Made by a program: the position numbers and the translations under genes. A stretch of DNA of 64,000 bases from Lactifluus volemus (taxonomy: Eukaryota; Basidiomycota; Agaricomycetes; Russulales; Russulaceae): assembly GCA_022376515.1 (NCBI GenBank), contig WTXI01000031.1, forward strand, positions 124,001 through 188,000, written 5' to 3'. A model generated the notes under the pieces. The model did not search any database. It was not told the DNA's origin and saw only the letters and a program-made list of their open reading frames with translations. Below, piece after piece: positions 11,810 through 23,480 of the stretch. The stretch's first letter is position 1. Every line of letters starts with the position of its first letter.

Positions 11810-13050
11810 TGGTCAACAAGACCACCTGATTCAGCTTTCCTAGAGAGAACCTGGCCCGGCCGCCCGGCGACAAAGCGATCGATTTTCGGTAGAATTGGTG
11901 ATCGGTACTAAGCTCATTATCCTCCACTCGCCCACTCCTCGCTAAAGGTTCTCTTTCCGAGTCCACTACAACAACGATATTGCTGTCCTCTATCTATTGG
12001 AATGAATGCATCCCCACTCTCCCACCGTCATCGTGATGGATGGACAACCTCTATGGCCGACTGACAAAATCTCAAAAAGCGTTTCTACGTGCCAACAAGC
12101 ATGTGACGTCCTTCCTAGCCCGTCATGTCTCCGAGTCCTCAGCCACCATGCGGGCCGCATAGAATAAACCCGAGGTTTATCTTCACATGGTCCGTGGACA
12201 CTTCCTGGGGAGCGCCTACTATGCATCAGAGTCGCGTGTACGGGGTCTCAATGGGCCACAAAAAACATATTCAGACAGCAGTATGTCTATGCCACGTCAG
12301 AGTCTTCGCACTGACACGCCTTTTGCTGGACAGGGACCTGGAGGTGCAAAACAAGGTTGAAGAGCAATTGAAGGAGAGAGAATTCGTGCAGGCCAATCGA
12401 TGGATGGTCGTTGAGGAGACGCGGCTTGCGTTAGGGGCACGATAGAAGGCCGAAACCTAGCTGTTGAGAAGGAGCACATCGAGAGTTGACTGTTGATAGA
12501 AAACTTATTGTGAACAAAGACTATCTCATTTTGTCGCTGTGAGCGGACCTCCGAGCCATCACAGGTTGATTCAGTCCAACCGCGACCAAATGTACAGATG
12601 ACCTTGTCCGAGCACAAATGCCAGTGGCACAACTGGTGTATTCTCTCCAAAAGCGATACAGCCCCCGAATAAGGTTACAAAGAAGGAATGATACCAATGC
12701 CTGCTGTCTCTGCATTGCCGTTCCGACATTCACAATAGGATCATATGCGCTCATCTCGGCAATAAAATCCAGCGAAGGTCAATGCCCTCGGATCGAGGTC
12801 AATAAGAATAACGAGTTGTTCGAATGCTCTGTATGTACATTTGAGCCAGTTCAGTACAAGTTGAAACTACAGCTGCGTACCTATTTCTGGTCCTCAATTT
12901 CACACTGATCACCACATCATCCATTTATATGTCCTCCTGCGTGTACCCCACTCTTCGCATGCACGGCGGCAGTCAGCGAGGTCACCGTTCCACGTTCAGA
13001 ACCTCGGTGCCGCGGCAGGCCAGAGACGATGGTCAGTAGGTGGGGAGCCA
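11810..13050. other. Duplicated spacer following a GOT1-like copy
   Basis: No gene I can support. The block is repeated with small indels near 20000-20900, 26000-27100, 36000-36900, 40400-41600 and 47500-48600. The most constant piece on the minus strand reads AYNPIVNVGTAMQ followed by a hydrophobic run. The reading frame is interrupted in several copies (for example by altered bases near 26817), so there is no good case for a protein. Confidence 0.45.
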
Positions 13051-13059
13051 ATGACGGAG

Positions 13060-13855
13060 TCAAGTGCAATAAGCGAGAGACAAGCGTGCGTTGGCAAGGA
13101 CGTAATGATGTATAGCTGAGCCTAAACCAATGTCAATTGGGAACGAGCGAGTTCTATGGTTACAATGCTTACCTAGAATGACCTTGTTGTAGGGTCTGGC
13201 AGGGAAATGGGAAACCGCATAGGGTGGACGCCATACATCGGTGGCACGTGAACCTACTAGCCGAAAAACTGGAAGGCGTGGCAGTGGTATGGCAAGCGCG
13301 AGATATTTAGAGGAAAATGTGAGGGGCAGTGACCTGGAGCTCAGAGGTATCGTAGCTACTCGAATGGGAGCGACAGAACAAATAAGGAGGGGGCAGGACG
13401 GAGACACTGCCAGAAAAGCGCATACGCACCCAGAAAGATTGAGAAACACGAACATCTCCACGAACACGCCGATGGCTTGCCACTTGAGAAAGACGAGGAG
13501 GATGCCTCCGAAGAAGCATGCGGTCCCACGTAGCTTGTTCTTCCGCGCGAAAAAGTAAAACGTCTTTTGTGAGCCGATGATGAGGGAGAGACCGCCGAGA
13601 AAGAGGACCTAAATGCGTGTGTATATCGAGGGAGTGATCAATAATAGTGATAGATAGCATGAAAGTGGAGAGATGAATTGCGCACATTTCCGAGAGCGAG
13701 GAGAGCACCGTCAAAGAAGAGCATGACGCCGAGCAGCATGAAGAGTGCGCCAAACGAGGTCAGCCCGACGCCAATTTCTGCTCCATGTTAGTCGTCGACC
13801 TTCGTAGTGAAGACAAAAAAGCTTTTTACTGACTTTACATATCTGTTAGCCACAT
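13060..13855 (-). pseudogene. GOT1-like gene, near complete, nonsense codon 7
   Basis: The architecture of an intact GOT1-like gene is kept. Exon 1 starts at ATG 13855 (MWLTDM), exon 2 carries the [20 protein letters not shown] equivalent, and exon 3 begins after an acceptor near 13612 (VLFLGGLSLIIGSQKTFYFF). The seventh codon, CAA in the copies at 27.9 and 42.4 kb, is TAA here (minus strand, 13837-13835). The A-run in exon 3 is intact and the exon 2 donor is intact. GOT1 acts in ER-Golgi vesicle traffic in other eukaryotes. This copy would not make a full product unless it used a downstream start. It lies about 0.7 kb beyond the 3' end of NLR-2. Confidence 0.75.
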
Positions 13856-14089
13856 GATTTTGGGAGGATTCGATTAGGGTGTATATGTCACGGTCAATGG
13901 CAGGTGAAGCGAGGCGGTCGTGGCACGCCGCCAGTCACACGTGCCATGCTGACGCGATACCTTACGCGCGCTAGTAACTGACCACCCCTGGTTCCACCTT
14001 TGATTGGAATCTTTCAGTCACACCAGCCATGGGCTTTATACGCTGCTCGGTTGGTTACTAGTACTAGTATCGAGGGCTCCTCACTATCC

Positions 14090-14519
14090 TCGGTGTACCA
14101 ACCATATTAAATTTTGTGTGGCGACGAGTGAAAATTGAGTGAAAATTTCGAACATTAGGTGAAATCCTTGGGTAAGATTTATATAGTCTGATTTGTTCCA
14201 TACTTCAACAAGACTGTCGGTCATCATACGAATGTAATGTGAACATTGCAGTGGTGTTCGATTATATTCGTAACTTGTCCAATGCCTTTGGATCTGCACA
14301 GCATCTGAGAAGGAGCTTGATGACATCCAGGTTCCTTCCTTTGATTCGAGGTGTAGCTACGTCTGGCCATTCGTGTTGGGTGAATTGACATCTACGTCAC
14401 AATCGAGAAGGAGCTACGCAATGTCTACGTGTCCAAATTTTGATGCAAAGTGCAATGGCCTCTGGTTGTTCGTGTCTTGTGAGTCACGGTTTATATTTGC
14501 GATGCACCCAATAAGAGCT
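14090..14519 (-). pseudogene. Decayed ankyrin tail beyond the NLR-2 stop
   Basis: After the NLR-2 stop, ankyrin-like sequence continues in another frame: AKALIGC, RPLHFASKFGHVDIA, a TAG, LLLDC, then NGQT, another TAG and LHLES. Homologous decayed tails follow NLR-3 (about 29710-30201) and NLR-4 (about 42650-43053). The ankyrin array was therefore longer in the common ancestor of these three genes. Confidence 0.7.
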
Positions 14520-17500
14520 TTAGCGACATCTGCCGCAGTGATTTGCGCCACGAAAAAGCTGGAGAATTTCCAGGCATCCGTGTTGCGAAGCCAGATGGAT
14601 TGGGGTCACGTGATTGCTATCCAGGGCATTTGCATCTGCGCCGTGATCGAGAAGAAGTCGAGCAGTGTCTAGGTATCCAGATTTCGATGCAAAGTGTAAT
14701 GGCGTCCTGTTGTTCGTGTCTTGTGAATTTACATTTGCACCGCACTCGATAAGGACTTTAGCGAGATCTGAATGCTCCTTTTTCGAGTTCCTTGACCTAA
14801 CGGATTTCTAGCATTACCGAATCGAGAATGATATAAAGCATACCAGTCTGACACCAGGTGTAAGGCAGTCCGGGCAACCTTATCTCGGGAATCATGATTT
14901 GCGCCACGAAGAAGAAGAAGCTTAACAATTTCCAGGTGTCTGAGTTGCGAAGCCAGATGGATTGGGGTCACGTGATTGCTATCCATGGCATTTGCATCTG
15001 CGCCGTGATCGAGAAGAAGTCGAGCAGTGTCTAGGTATCCAAATCTCGATGCAAAGTGTAATGGCGTCCTGTTGTTCGTGTCTTGTGAATTTACATTTGC
15101 ACCGCACTCGATAAGGACTTTAGCGAGATCTGAACGCTCCTTTTTATCCGAATTCCATGACCTAACAGATTTCTAGCATTACCGAATCGAGAAAGATATA
15201 AAGCATACCTGTCTGACACCAAGTGTAAGGCAGTCCGGGCATCCATATCTCGGGAATCATGATTTGCGCCACGAAGAAGAAGAAGCTTAACAATTCCCAG
15301 GTGTCCGTGTTCCGAAGCCAGATGGATTGGGGTCACGTGATTGCTATCCATGGCATTTGCATCTGCGCCGTGATCGAGAAGAAGTCGAGCAGTGTCTAGG
15401 TATCCAAATTGCGATGCAAAGTGTAATGGCGTCCTGTTGTTCGTGTCTTGTGAATTTACATTTGTGCCGCACTCGATAAGGACTTTAGCGAGATCTGAAC
15501 GCTCCTTTTCCTTCCAGTTCCCTGACCTAACGGATTTCTAGCATTACCGAATCGAGAATGATATAAAGCATACCTGTCTGACACCAGGTGTAAGGCAGTC
15601 CGGGCGTCCTTATCTCGGGAATCATGATTTGCGCCACGAAGAAGAAGAAGCTTAACAGTTTCCAGGTGTCCGTGTTCCGAAGCCAGATGGATTGGGGTCA
15701 CGTGATTGATATCCACGGCATTTGCATCTGCGCCGTGATCGAGAAGAAGTCGAGCAGTGTCTAGGTGTCCAGATTGCAATGCAAAGTGTAATGGCATCCT
15801 GTTGTTCATGTCTTGTGAATTTACATTTGCACCGCACTCGATAAGGACTTTAGCGAGATCTGAACGCTCCTTTTTATCCGAATTCCATGACCTAACAGAT
15901 TTCTAGCATTACCGAATCGAGAATGATATAAAGCATACCTGTCTGACACCAGGTGTAAAGCAGTCCGGGAATCCTTATCTCGGGAATCATGATTTGCGCC
16001 ACGAAGAAGAAGAAGCTTAACAATTTCCAGGTGTCCGTGTTCCGAAGCCAGATGGATTGGGGTCACGTAATTGTTATTCACGGCATTTGCATCTGCGCCG
16101 TGATCGAGAAGATCCTTGGCTACTTCCCAATGATTACGAGCCGACACAGAATGCAATGGTGTCGATCCTCTGTCGTCCTGAGAGTTCAAATCCGCACCAT
16201 GGGAAATAAGGATCTGAACAACTTCCAGGTGTCCTCGTTGTGACGCTAAATTCAGTGGAATACAGGAGTTGTTGTCGCGTGGATTTGTATCGGCCCCGTG
16301 CTGGAGAAGAAATCGCGTAATCGTCCCGTTGCCCATTTCAGAAGCTATAGATAATGGAGTGTGATTGTCAGACTGCCGAGCGTTTACGCTTTGTGCGCGT
16401 TCGGCAATGAGGAACTCTGCGATGTCACATAAGCCGTAGTGTGCCGCGACATGCAATGGAAGTTGTGGTATTTTCCGGAAATAGGGCTGATAGAAATGAC
16501 AATTTATCCAGGCCGTAAAGTGTGGGGTCGTTGGGTCGAAAAGACGTTTCATGCCATCTTGTACTTCCACTGACGCATTTTCAAACAGGGCATGGCCCTC
16601 CCAATGGTACGCTGCATACTTAACGAGAGGGAGCTTCTTGAGGTTATCATTTGTGACCTCTTCATCGAGGAGCAGCAGAGTGCTGAGGCAGGCTTTCGCG
16701 ACCATGGTGTGAGCAGGTGTAGCAACAACGTTGTAACGGCGGATGGTAGGCATTCGCGCAGCTGCGAGGCGGCCTGACATTAAGAATTCTTTCACGGAAA
16801 AATGTGAGAACTTGACCAGTTTCGAATGCGTATGGCCTATATGGTCATCGCTATATTCATGGTCCTCTTCATATTCCTCATCGATATATTCCTCGTCATC
16901 GCTATATTCCTTGTCATCGCTATCTTCCTCGACAACGGTGATCAGACTCGAGCACGTGGTGAGCACAGCCTGCATTGGGTCTTTCCGGCGGCGATCCTCG
17001 ACAAGCTTGGGAATTTCTCCGGCCTCGAAATCGAAAGCAAGAAACTCCGCAAGTTCTTCAACGTAGAACGGACGGGATGCCACCGCCATACACTGGAACA
17101 GCCGGTGCGCATAGTCCCAGATTGCCTCATCAATATCTTTTAAGGTGCGCTCATACGTCCCACCGAGGGTGTCCGGCAATTCTTCCAGAGCAACTCGGAT
17201 ACGCTCCGGAGGGTAGCGGCGAAGGAAGTCGAATTGACATGAGACCCATTTGAACCTGTGTCACCTGTGTTAGTCACCATCGTGCAGTTTTGTAGCACCG
17301 ATGCCTTACATTCTATTGCCCTTTTTCAAAAGCGCTCTGGTGACTAATGTCTTCTCCTCCTCTCCCCATGTCCCCATGACGAGGTCCGAGTCAACGACAG
17401 ATTTGATGTATGTTTCGATGTCTCGCCTTTGTCCCCCCTCTTCGTGAAGGGAAACAAGATGGGACTTCAAGCGATTCAGGACATTTTGGATGTCGGTTTC

Positions 17501-19324
17501 AGGGCGAGAAGTGACGCATACACGTATATTTGGAAGGTGTAAACCGACAAGCTCCTCCACAAGCTTCAGGACCATTCCCCGGGGAGATGGTGTGCCATAG
17601 GCTTTCGGGCATTCGTCAAGAGCATCCACAATAACGTAAATTGCGGATTGTGCAGCACATCGGAAAATATCCTTTAGGCATCTGGCAAGTGCAGCGTCAC
17701 TGGGTTCTTGAGAGCCATTACGGTGTTCCGAATAGAACTTTGAAAGAATGTCGGAGTAGGACTGGGATTGGTCATGAAGCTGGAATAGAAACGAGGATAA
17801 TAAACCCCGGAGATTCTTCTTTTCGTCGTCTCCGAATTCGCAATAGAAGAACGCTAGCGAGGCCGATCCAGACTTGCGCATGTCGTCGATGTATTCAATA
17901 ATCGACGAGCTTGTTGTTGATTATATCAGTTTCCACACCGGAAAATACCGGAAATGCAGTGTTACGTACCAGAGGACGGTCTTTCCAGCGCCGGCTACGA
18001 TAATAGAAGCCATTAATCTCGGTGCGTTGTTGTTACAGCAAGGGACACTGACGATTACCACAAACCCACAAGAGGGAGCCAGACGACTGCCAGTTGACGA
18101 AAGTATCACTTTGAGTGAGCCATGTCGTGGTCTCGTCGTGGCGAGCTGCGCACGCCATGTTGTGGTTCTTCCATGGGTTTGGCGGGGAGAGCCAGTGTTG
18201 AAGATGTTGCCGCATTTGGTCAGCTGTAAAACGATCTCAATGTTTTTGGTCAGAAATGACGAGATTATGTGGATAACTGACCCTTTTCTTTCTTCGCATG
18301 GCTCGTGTCACCGTATATGATCGCAGTCGAATTTTGCTCAATTCGGGAGACAACTCCTAGCGTCTGCGCTGTAGTTTCTCGCACCTCCTCCTGGGTAAGC
18401 CTATCCATCTTTGCGCCGTCCATGATCACCGTCGTATTCTGCTCAACACGGGAGACAACTCCGAGCGTCTGCGCTGCAGTCGCCCGCACCTCCTCCTGGA
18501 TAAGCTTATCCAGCTTCTTTAGTGCCTCCTCGACCTTATTCTCTCCAAACAGCTTCAATCCGAACTTCTCTGCATCGTGGTCAGCCATGTGGCGTGTGGG
18601 CAAAAATTCACTCACTCAGTCCTCCTTGCTTTATCTGTTCGGTAGCCAGAGCGAGGGCAGACAATAGTTCGGTGACGATCTTCACAACAATGTTTCTTAC
18701 TGCCATTGTTGGAGAAGCTTGAGTATAAATATCCAAGCGTTGGACGAAATTTCCAAGGGACTCGAATAGTTCGAAAAGGGCATCATGGTCGGCATTAACA
18801 CTCTTCGCGGCCTGAGATACGAGATGTCATTATTGTCACGAGAACGCGCGCTGAGAAAGTGAAGAGACATACGGCGAGGAGGATACCAATGGCCGAAAAT
18901 ATTAACTTTACAGGTGGTATGAGCTGCAGAATATGAATCACGGTATGAGCATGGAAAGTATCGGCGCATTCACTGGCAGACGCACCACTGACGCGACATG
19001 ATGTCCAGCTTGAGTAGCTCCTTGAAGTCCTGTCAGGGCAGTGCCCGAGCCAGTGAAAACCGTATGCAGAACATCAACAACACGCTTTATGGACTTCATC
19101 ATCTTGGGGTGACGGTCATTTGCCAGGGATTTACGTTTACGAAGGGCCTGTACTTGATCTTGGAGAACTTGAACGACAGACTCAATGGTGTCGCACGATC
19201 CGAGTCGGATGGCAAGTTGATTTTCGATGAGGCTTTCCCCAACCTTCGATTGGTACTGCTTAACGGCATCGTTCAAAAGGGACTGCAAAGTAGACGAGTC
19301 AGAAGTATCAGTTGTAGAGGACAT
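14520..19324 (-). CDS. NLR-2: Goodbye-NACHT-ankyrin STAND protein
   Basis: A predicted 1405-aa intracellular sensor. Exons: 19324-18986, 18923-18873, 18811-18616, 18569-18282, 18223-18053, 17994-17970, 17909-17310, 17255-15939, 15891-15574, 15526-15209, 15161-14844 and 14796-14520. All borders are GT-AG and the sum is a multiple of three. The start is MSSTTDTSD, shared with NLR-3 and NLR-4. Residues 1 to about 195 are Goodbye-like. The next about 95 residues hold two linker repeats (QEEVRxTxAQTLGVVSRxEQN). The P-loop is PGAGKT on the 25-nt exon, Walker B is YVIVDALDECP, followed by RVCVTSRPETD. A strongly acidic Asp/Glu/Tyr tract interrupts the region after NACHT just before KFSHFSVKEFL. Ankyrins follow, the last part made of three near-identical 318-bp exons. 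The C-terminus ends LQLFRGANH then a short out-of-register tail. Confidence 0.9.
14796..15939 (-). repeat. Tandem exon-plus-intron modules, 365-bp period
   Basis: Each module is a 318-bp exon (three ankyrin repeats) plus a 47-nt intron starting GTATGCTTTATATCATTCTC and ending in a TAG acceptor. Landmarks recur at about 14745, 15110, 15475 and 15840. Introns as well as exons are nearly identical, so duplication took place at the DNA level and included the introns. The 318-bp exon length is divisible by three, so adding or losing modules keeps the frame. NLR-4 has one such exon (43698-43381). Confidence 0.9.
16826..16945 (-). repeat. Acidic codon repeat in NLR-2
   Basis: Simple repeats of GAC/GAT, GAG/GAA and TAT codons encode an acidic tract rich in Asp, Glu and Tyr between the NACHT-associated region and KFSHFSVKEFL. 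NLR-4 has a shorter version at about 44640-44725. NLR-3 has an unrelated short sequence (TTIIPDNFW) at the same place. Confidence 0.85.
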
Positions 19325-19329
19325 ATGGT

Positions 19330-20990
19330 TGAGAAAAGAGAAACTAGTCGGGTCTGAATATGAAAGTGGGGTGGATGTTGTCGTGGTTCACGGTGAAGGT
19401 GAGGCTACCTCGTGTATTGATATGGATAGTACTAGTCAACTGTTTTAAGGCAGGCTCAAGTAACTTTCCTAAGTGGGTATACAAGACCGGCATGATTCGG
19501 AAACAGCTTTAGCCGGTCGATAGTTCAAAGTTGAGACGACTTGTGTGTTTCCGGATCCGAGTCTGGCTATCCAACCATCACTCAGTGGTTCCGCAGGGTC
19601 ATTCCTGTGCCAATATCCATACGCGCGGAACCGAAGACGTCACGTGGTGCTGGCCTAAAACTGCCCATAACTTTTACGCCCAAGATCACTCCGTGGTTAT
19701 CGGTATTGAGCTCATTATCCTCCACTCGCCCAACCCTCGCCCAAGGCGCTCTCTCCGAGTCCACTACAACAATGATATCGCTGTCCTCTAGCTATCGGCA
19801 TGAATGAGGTTCCCGCTCTCCCGCCCTCATGAATCATGATGCGTACAACCTCTATGATCGACTAACAAAATCTCAAAAACCGCTTCTACGTGCCAACAAG
19901 AATGTGACGTCCTTCCTGGCCCGTCATGTCTCCGAGTCCTCATCCACCATGCGAGCCGCATGGAATAAATCCGAGGCTTATCTTCACAGGGTCCGTGGAC
20001 ACTTCCTGGGGAGCGCCTACCATGCGTCAAGTCGCGTGTACGGGCCACAAAAAACATATTCAGACAGCAGTACGTTTATACCACGTCAGAGTCTTTGCGC
20101 TCTGGGATGACACGCTTGTTGCTAGACAGGTGCCAAACAAGGTCGACGAGCAACTGAAGGAGATAGAAATCGGGCAGGCCAATCGATGGAGGAGATGGTC
20201 GTTGAGGAGACGCGGCTTGCGGTAGACGTGGGGTAGGGGCACGATAGAAGGCCGAAACCTAGCATGAGGTTTGATAGAAAATATATTATGAACAATGACT
20301 ATCTTTTTTCGCTGTGAGCGGACCTCCAAGTCATCACAATTTGATTCAGGCCAACCGCATCCAAATGTACAGATGACCTTTGTCAGAATACAAATGCCAG
20401 TGGCACAAGGTGTATTCCCTTCAAAAGCGATACAGCGCCTGAATAACATAACAAAGAAGGAATAACACCAGTCCCTGCTGGCTCTGCATTGCCGTTCCGA
20501 TAGGGTTATATGCGCTCATCTCGTAAAATCCAGTGAAGGTCAATGGACTCAGATCGAGGCCAACAAGGATGAAGAGTTGTTCGAATGCTCTGTATGTAGG
20601 TTTGAGCCGGTTCAGTACAACTTGAAAACTACAGCTGCGTACCTATTTCTGGTCCTCAATTTTGCCTGATCACCATATCCTCCAGTAATATGTCCTCACT
20701 ATGTGTACACCACTCTTATCATGCACGGCAGCAGTCAGCCGTCAACGAGGCCACCAACAGGGTTCCACGTTCAGAACCTCGGTGCCGCGCCAGGCCAGAG
20801 ACGATGGTCAGTATGTGGGTAGCCAATGACGAAGGAGCCTAAACCAATGTCGATTGGGAAAGAGCGAGTTCTATGATTGTAATGCTTACCTAGAATGACA
20901 TTGAGGTAGAGAGGTAGAGCCTGGCAGGGAAATGGGAAACCGCATAGGCTAGGGTGGACGCCAGACATCGGTGGCACGTGAATCTACTAG
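19330..20990. other. NLR-2 upstream region and duplicated spacer
   Basis: No protein gene is supported. The part next to NLR-2 (19330-19800) should hold its promoter and 5' leader. It is closely matched upstream of NLR-3 (35420-35900) and NLR-4 (47110-47600). The rest is the spacer block that follows GOT1-like copies elsewhere in the window. Confidence 0.5.
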
Positions 20991-21009
20991 CCTAAAAACT
21001 GGAAGATGT

Positions 21010-21475
21010 GGCAGTCATATGGCAAGCGCGAGATGTTTAGAGGAAATTGTGAGGGGCAGTGACATAAAGCGCAGAGGTATCGTAGCTACTCGAATGGGAT
21101 GGACAGAACAGGCAAGGTAGGGCAGGACGGATACGCGGCCAGAGAAGCGCATACGCACCCGAAAAGATTGAGAAACCCGAACATCTCCATCAATACGCCG
21201 ATGGCTGGCCACTTGAGAAAGACGAAGAGGATGCCTCCGAGGAAGCAGATGGTCCCACGTAGCTTGTTCCTCCGCGCGAAAAAGTAAAACGTCTTTGTGG
21301 GCCAGTGGTGAGGAGGAAGAGACCGCCGAGAAAGAGGATCCGGTGCGTCTGTATATCGAGGGAATAGATGATTAGCCAGCATGATAGGTAGCGCACATTT
21401 CCGAGGGCGAGGAGAGCACCGTCAGTCAAAGAGGGACGCCGAGCCGCACAGCTCCAAGTCCGCTTGATCAACAAT
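21010..21475 (-). pseudogene. GOT1-like gene copy, 5' truncated
   Basis: The minus strand shows the end of exon 2 (GALLALGNV near 21400) and a third exon with ILFLGGLFLL, ARRNKLRGTICFLGGILF and VFLKWPAIGVLMEMFGFLNL. One A is missing in the run after the PQ codons, so the two halves lie in different frames. Exon 1 and most of exon 2 are absent. The copy at 37200-37590 is nearly identical. Confidence 0.7.
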
Positions 21476-21479
21476 GCTG

Positions 21480-22440
21480 CCCTTCACGCGCAGCTTCACG
21501 CTCTGAGCACACCTTCCAATATTAGGTAATTCCGATTATTCCCTTCACTCCACAGCGACGATACAGTGTCACGTCGTGTCACGTCCGGCTGGGATCAATC
21601 TTACTCTCACTCGAGATTTCCCGCTCTTTTCATGGCAGACGTAAGTTAACAATATCTTGCATCTATGATCGACTAACATGTTCTTGCTAGCTAACACGTG
21701 ACAGCGATGCGCTTCTCGGGCCTATCCCGTCACGACCTACTCAGTCACCATGTGGATACCTCACTATAAGCCCATGGCTTGTCTTCGCATGGGCCGTGGA
21801 CACTTTCTAGGGAGCGCTAGTCATGGGCTGAGTCGCGTTTACGGGTCTCGATGGGTCAAAATTGGTGTCCACATGGCGTCCTCACAGTATCGCGTATGCT
21901 GTCATGGATAAAATGCTCGGAAGGACATGGACCTGAAGAGCATGCCAAGGGAGGTCGAAGAGCAATTGAAGGAGAGACAATTCATGCAAGCCGATCAAAT
22001 GGATGCGGAGTGCGGAGCACATCGGTAAGAGCGCGAAAGACCAGGGTACAAATGCCACGGTTTATTCGCTCCAGAAGAGGAGGAAGACAGAGATGAGCCC
22101 AGCGAAGATTGGTATCATCGGGTTGACATCACCAGAAATGATGGGTGCTTCAAATGCTCTGTGCTGTGGATTTGAGCCAGCTCAAGACCTGAAAACTATC
22201 CGCTCGTACCCACTTCCAAGTCCCTGTTTCACTCTGATCAACACATCTTCCACCTATATGTCCTCACGTGTGCGCACTGTTCTTCAAAAATCTGAGCCAG
22301 AACCGTCAACAAGGCCACATAAAAAGGCTCTACATTCAGAACTGAGGCACGGTACCAGGCCAGAGACGATGGCTAGTAGGTGGCTGACCAATGAGGCAGC
22401 CGAGTGCCTGCGTTGGAGAGGGTATAATGCCGCATAGAGT
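21480..22440. other. Duplicated spacer without a supported gene
   Basis: This block is repeated almost identically at 37590-38550. A plus-strand open frame of 144 codons (22003-22437) is present in both copies. The copies are so similar that an open frame would persist without selection, so I do not call it a gene. Confidence 0.4.
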
Positions 22441-22445
22441 CGTGC

Positions 22446-22930
22446 CTAAACGTCTATTGAGAAAGAGCGAGCTCTACGAGTACAATACTCACCTAGAATG
22501 TCCTTATAATTGTAGTTGTGTCCGTCAGAAAAATGTGTGTAGGACAGGCGCCATACCTCAATGGCACACGGTCCTGCTCTACGGTCCACGAAACTGGAAG
22601 GTGGCAGTGGTATGACAAGCGCGAGATGTCCATGACAAAACGTGAGGAGTGACATAGAGTGCCGGTTTATGGTAGATGTGGAACTCGTCGATGGGTAATC
22701 GGTGAGGAAATTTGATAAATGGGAAACAAATGCTCTGGAGTGGGGACGATTAGTACCAGTAATGGGTAAACGGGGCCGATGAACGCACATATTTTGCACC
22801 TAAAATAAAACAGACCGAATACCTCTGACAGCATGTTGATGGTTGGCCATATGAATGTCAAAAAGGGGGCCCCCACATAGCTTGAACCTGCGCGAAAATG
22901 TGAAACGTCATTCGTAGGTCAGAGTGAGGA
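22446..22930 (-). pseudogene. Diverged GOT1-like copy with 3' half
   Basis: The minus strand reads a GOT1 core relic (MLSEVFGLFYF) near 22800-22835. A GT donor (GTGCAAAATATG) and an AG acceptor near 22740 come next, then a segment homologous to ICFPFITFLRQLPID at 49.5 kb. That phrase resembles the FFPxIxxFLRQLP stretch at the C-terminal side of GOT1 proteins. The frame is not continuous. The nearly identical partner is at 38556-39030. Confidence 0.5.
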
Positions 22931-23039
22931 AGATGTATTTACTCGTTGAAACTGTAGCAGATATCAGCTAGCAGGACAGAAGATATCCAGCGCATCAAAG
23001 GCATCGGAAAAGACATGTTACTACTAGATGTCACATTGA

Positions 23040-23480
23040 CGGGGTAGATGATGACCGAAGAATACGTTCGGGCGTTCCGGCCATTGCCCGCTCGTCTATT
23101 TCACACAACCACTGACTTCGACTCATTCCCCTACTTCTCGACCAGCACCAGTCAAGGGTGCCCTCCAGAAACCCGAACGAACGAAGCTATCTTCTCACTG
23201 GCAACAATCTCGCCTGTAGCCCAGCCTCAAACAAAGCTACTTTCGGCCTCGATAATCTTCTCAGTTGACACATTCCGCATTGCAACACTCACAGTACGTA
23301 CAGTATGCTGTACTTACTAGCCCATCGTAGCTCTCTGAGATATTCGAGCCTGGAACTCCCCGTAGCTTCTTCTTCCGCGCGAGAAACACGAAACCTCGTG
23401 TGAGCGATCCCCTATCCTCCAACCTCCCGCCTCCAGCCAGCCACGGGAAAGGTATATACATACAATTGATGTTCATTTCG
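23040..23480 (-). pseudogene. GOT1-like fragment
   Basis: A minus-strand stretch reads GFVFLARKKKLRGVPGSNIS, matching the third-exon motif FFARxNKLRG, then loses similarity. Related fragments lie at 11000-11110, 39340-39650 and 50430-50617. Confidence 0.45.

Larger units (their letters stand above)
10380..19330. repeat. Segmental duplication, left copy (partner 38890-47110)
   Basis: Both blocks carry the same order: diverged GOT1-like relics, spacer, near-complete GOT1-like gene, then an NLR with an acidic tract. They differ in the number of 318-bp ankyrin exons, which is three in NLR-2 and one in NLR-4. Confidence 0.8.
19330..23040. repeat. Segmental duplication, left copy (partner 35420-39140)
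   Basis: The two blocks are nearly identical along their length at an offset of about 16.1 kb. They include the same broken GOT1-like copies and the same spacer indels. The offset drifts by a few bases because of small indels. Confidence 0.85.

Noticed and set aside
13060..13855. The spacer membrane-protein family as a DUF6534-type seven-helix protein.
   Set aside because: Once spliced, the sequence matches GOT1 motifs in order ([52 protein letters not shown]).
22003..22437. Plus-strand 144-codon ORF repeated at 38113-38547 as a conserved protein.
   Set aside because: The two copies are part of a recent near-identical duplication, so an open frame carries no sign of selection, and the block overlaps GOT1-spacer DNA.
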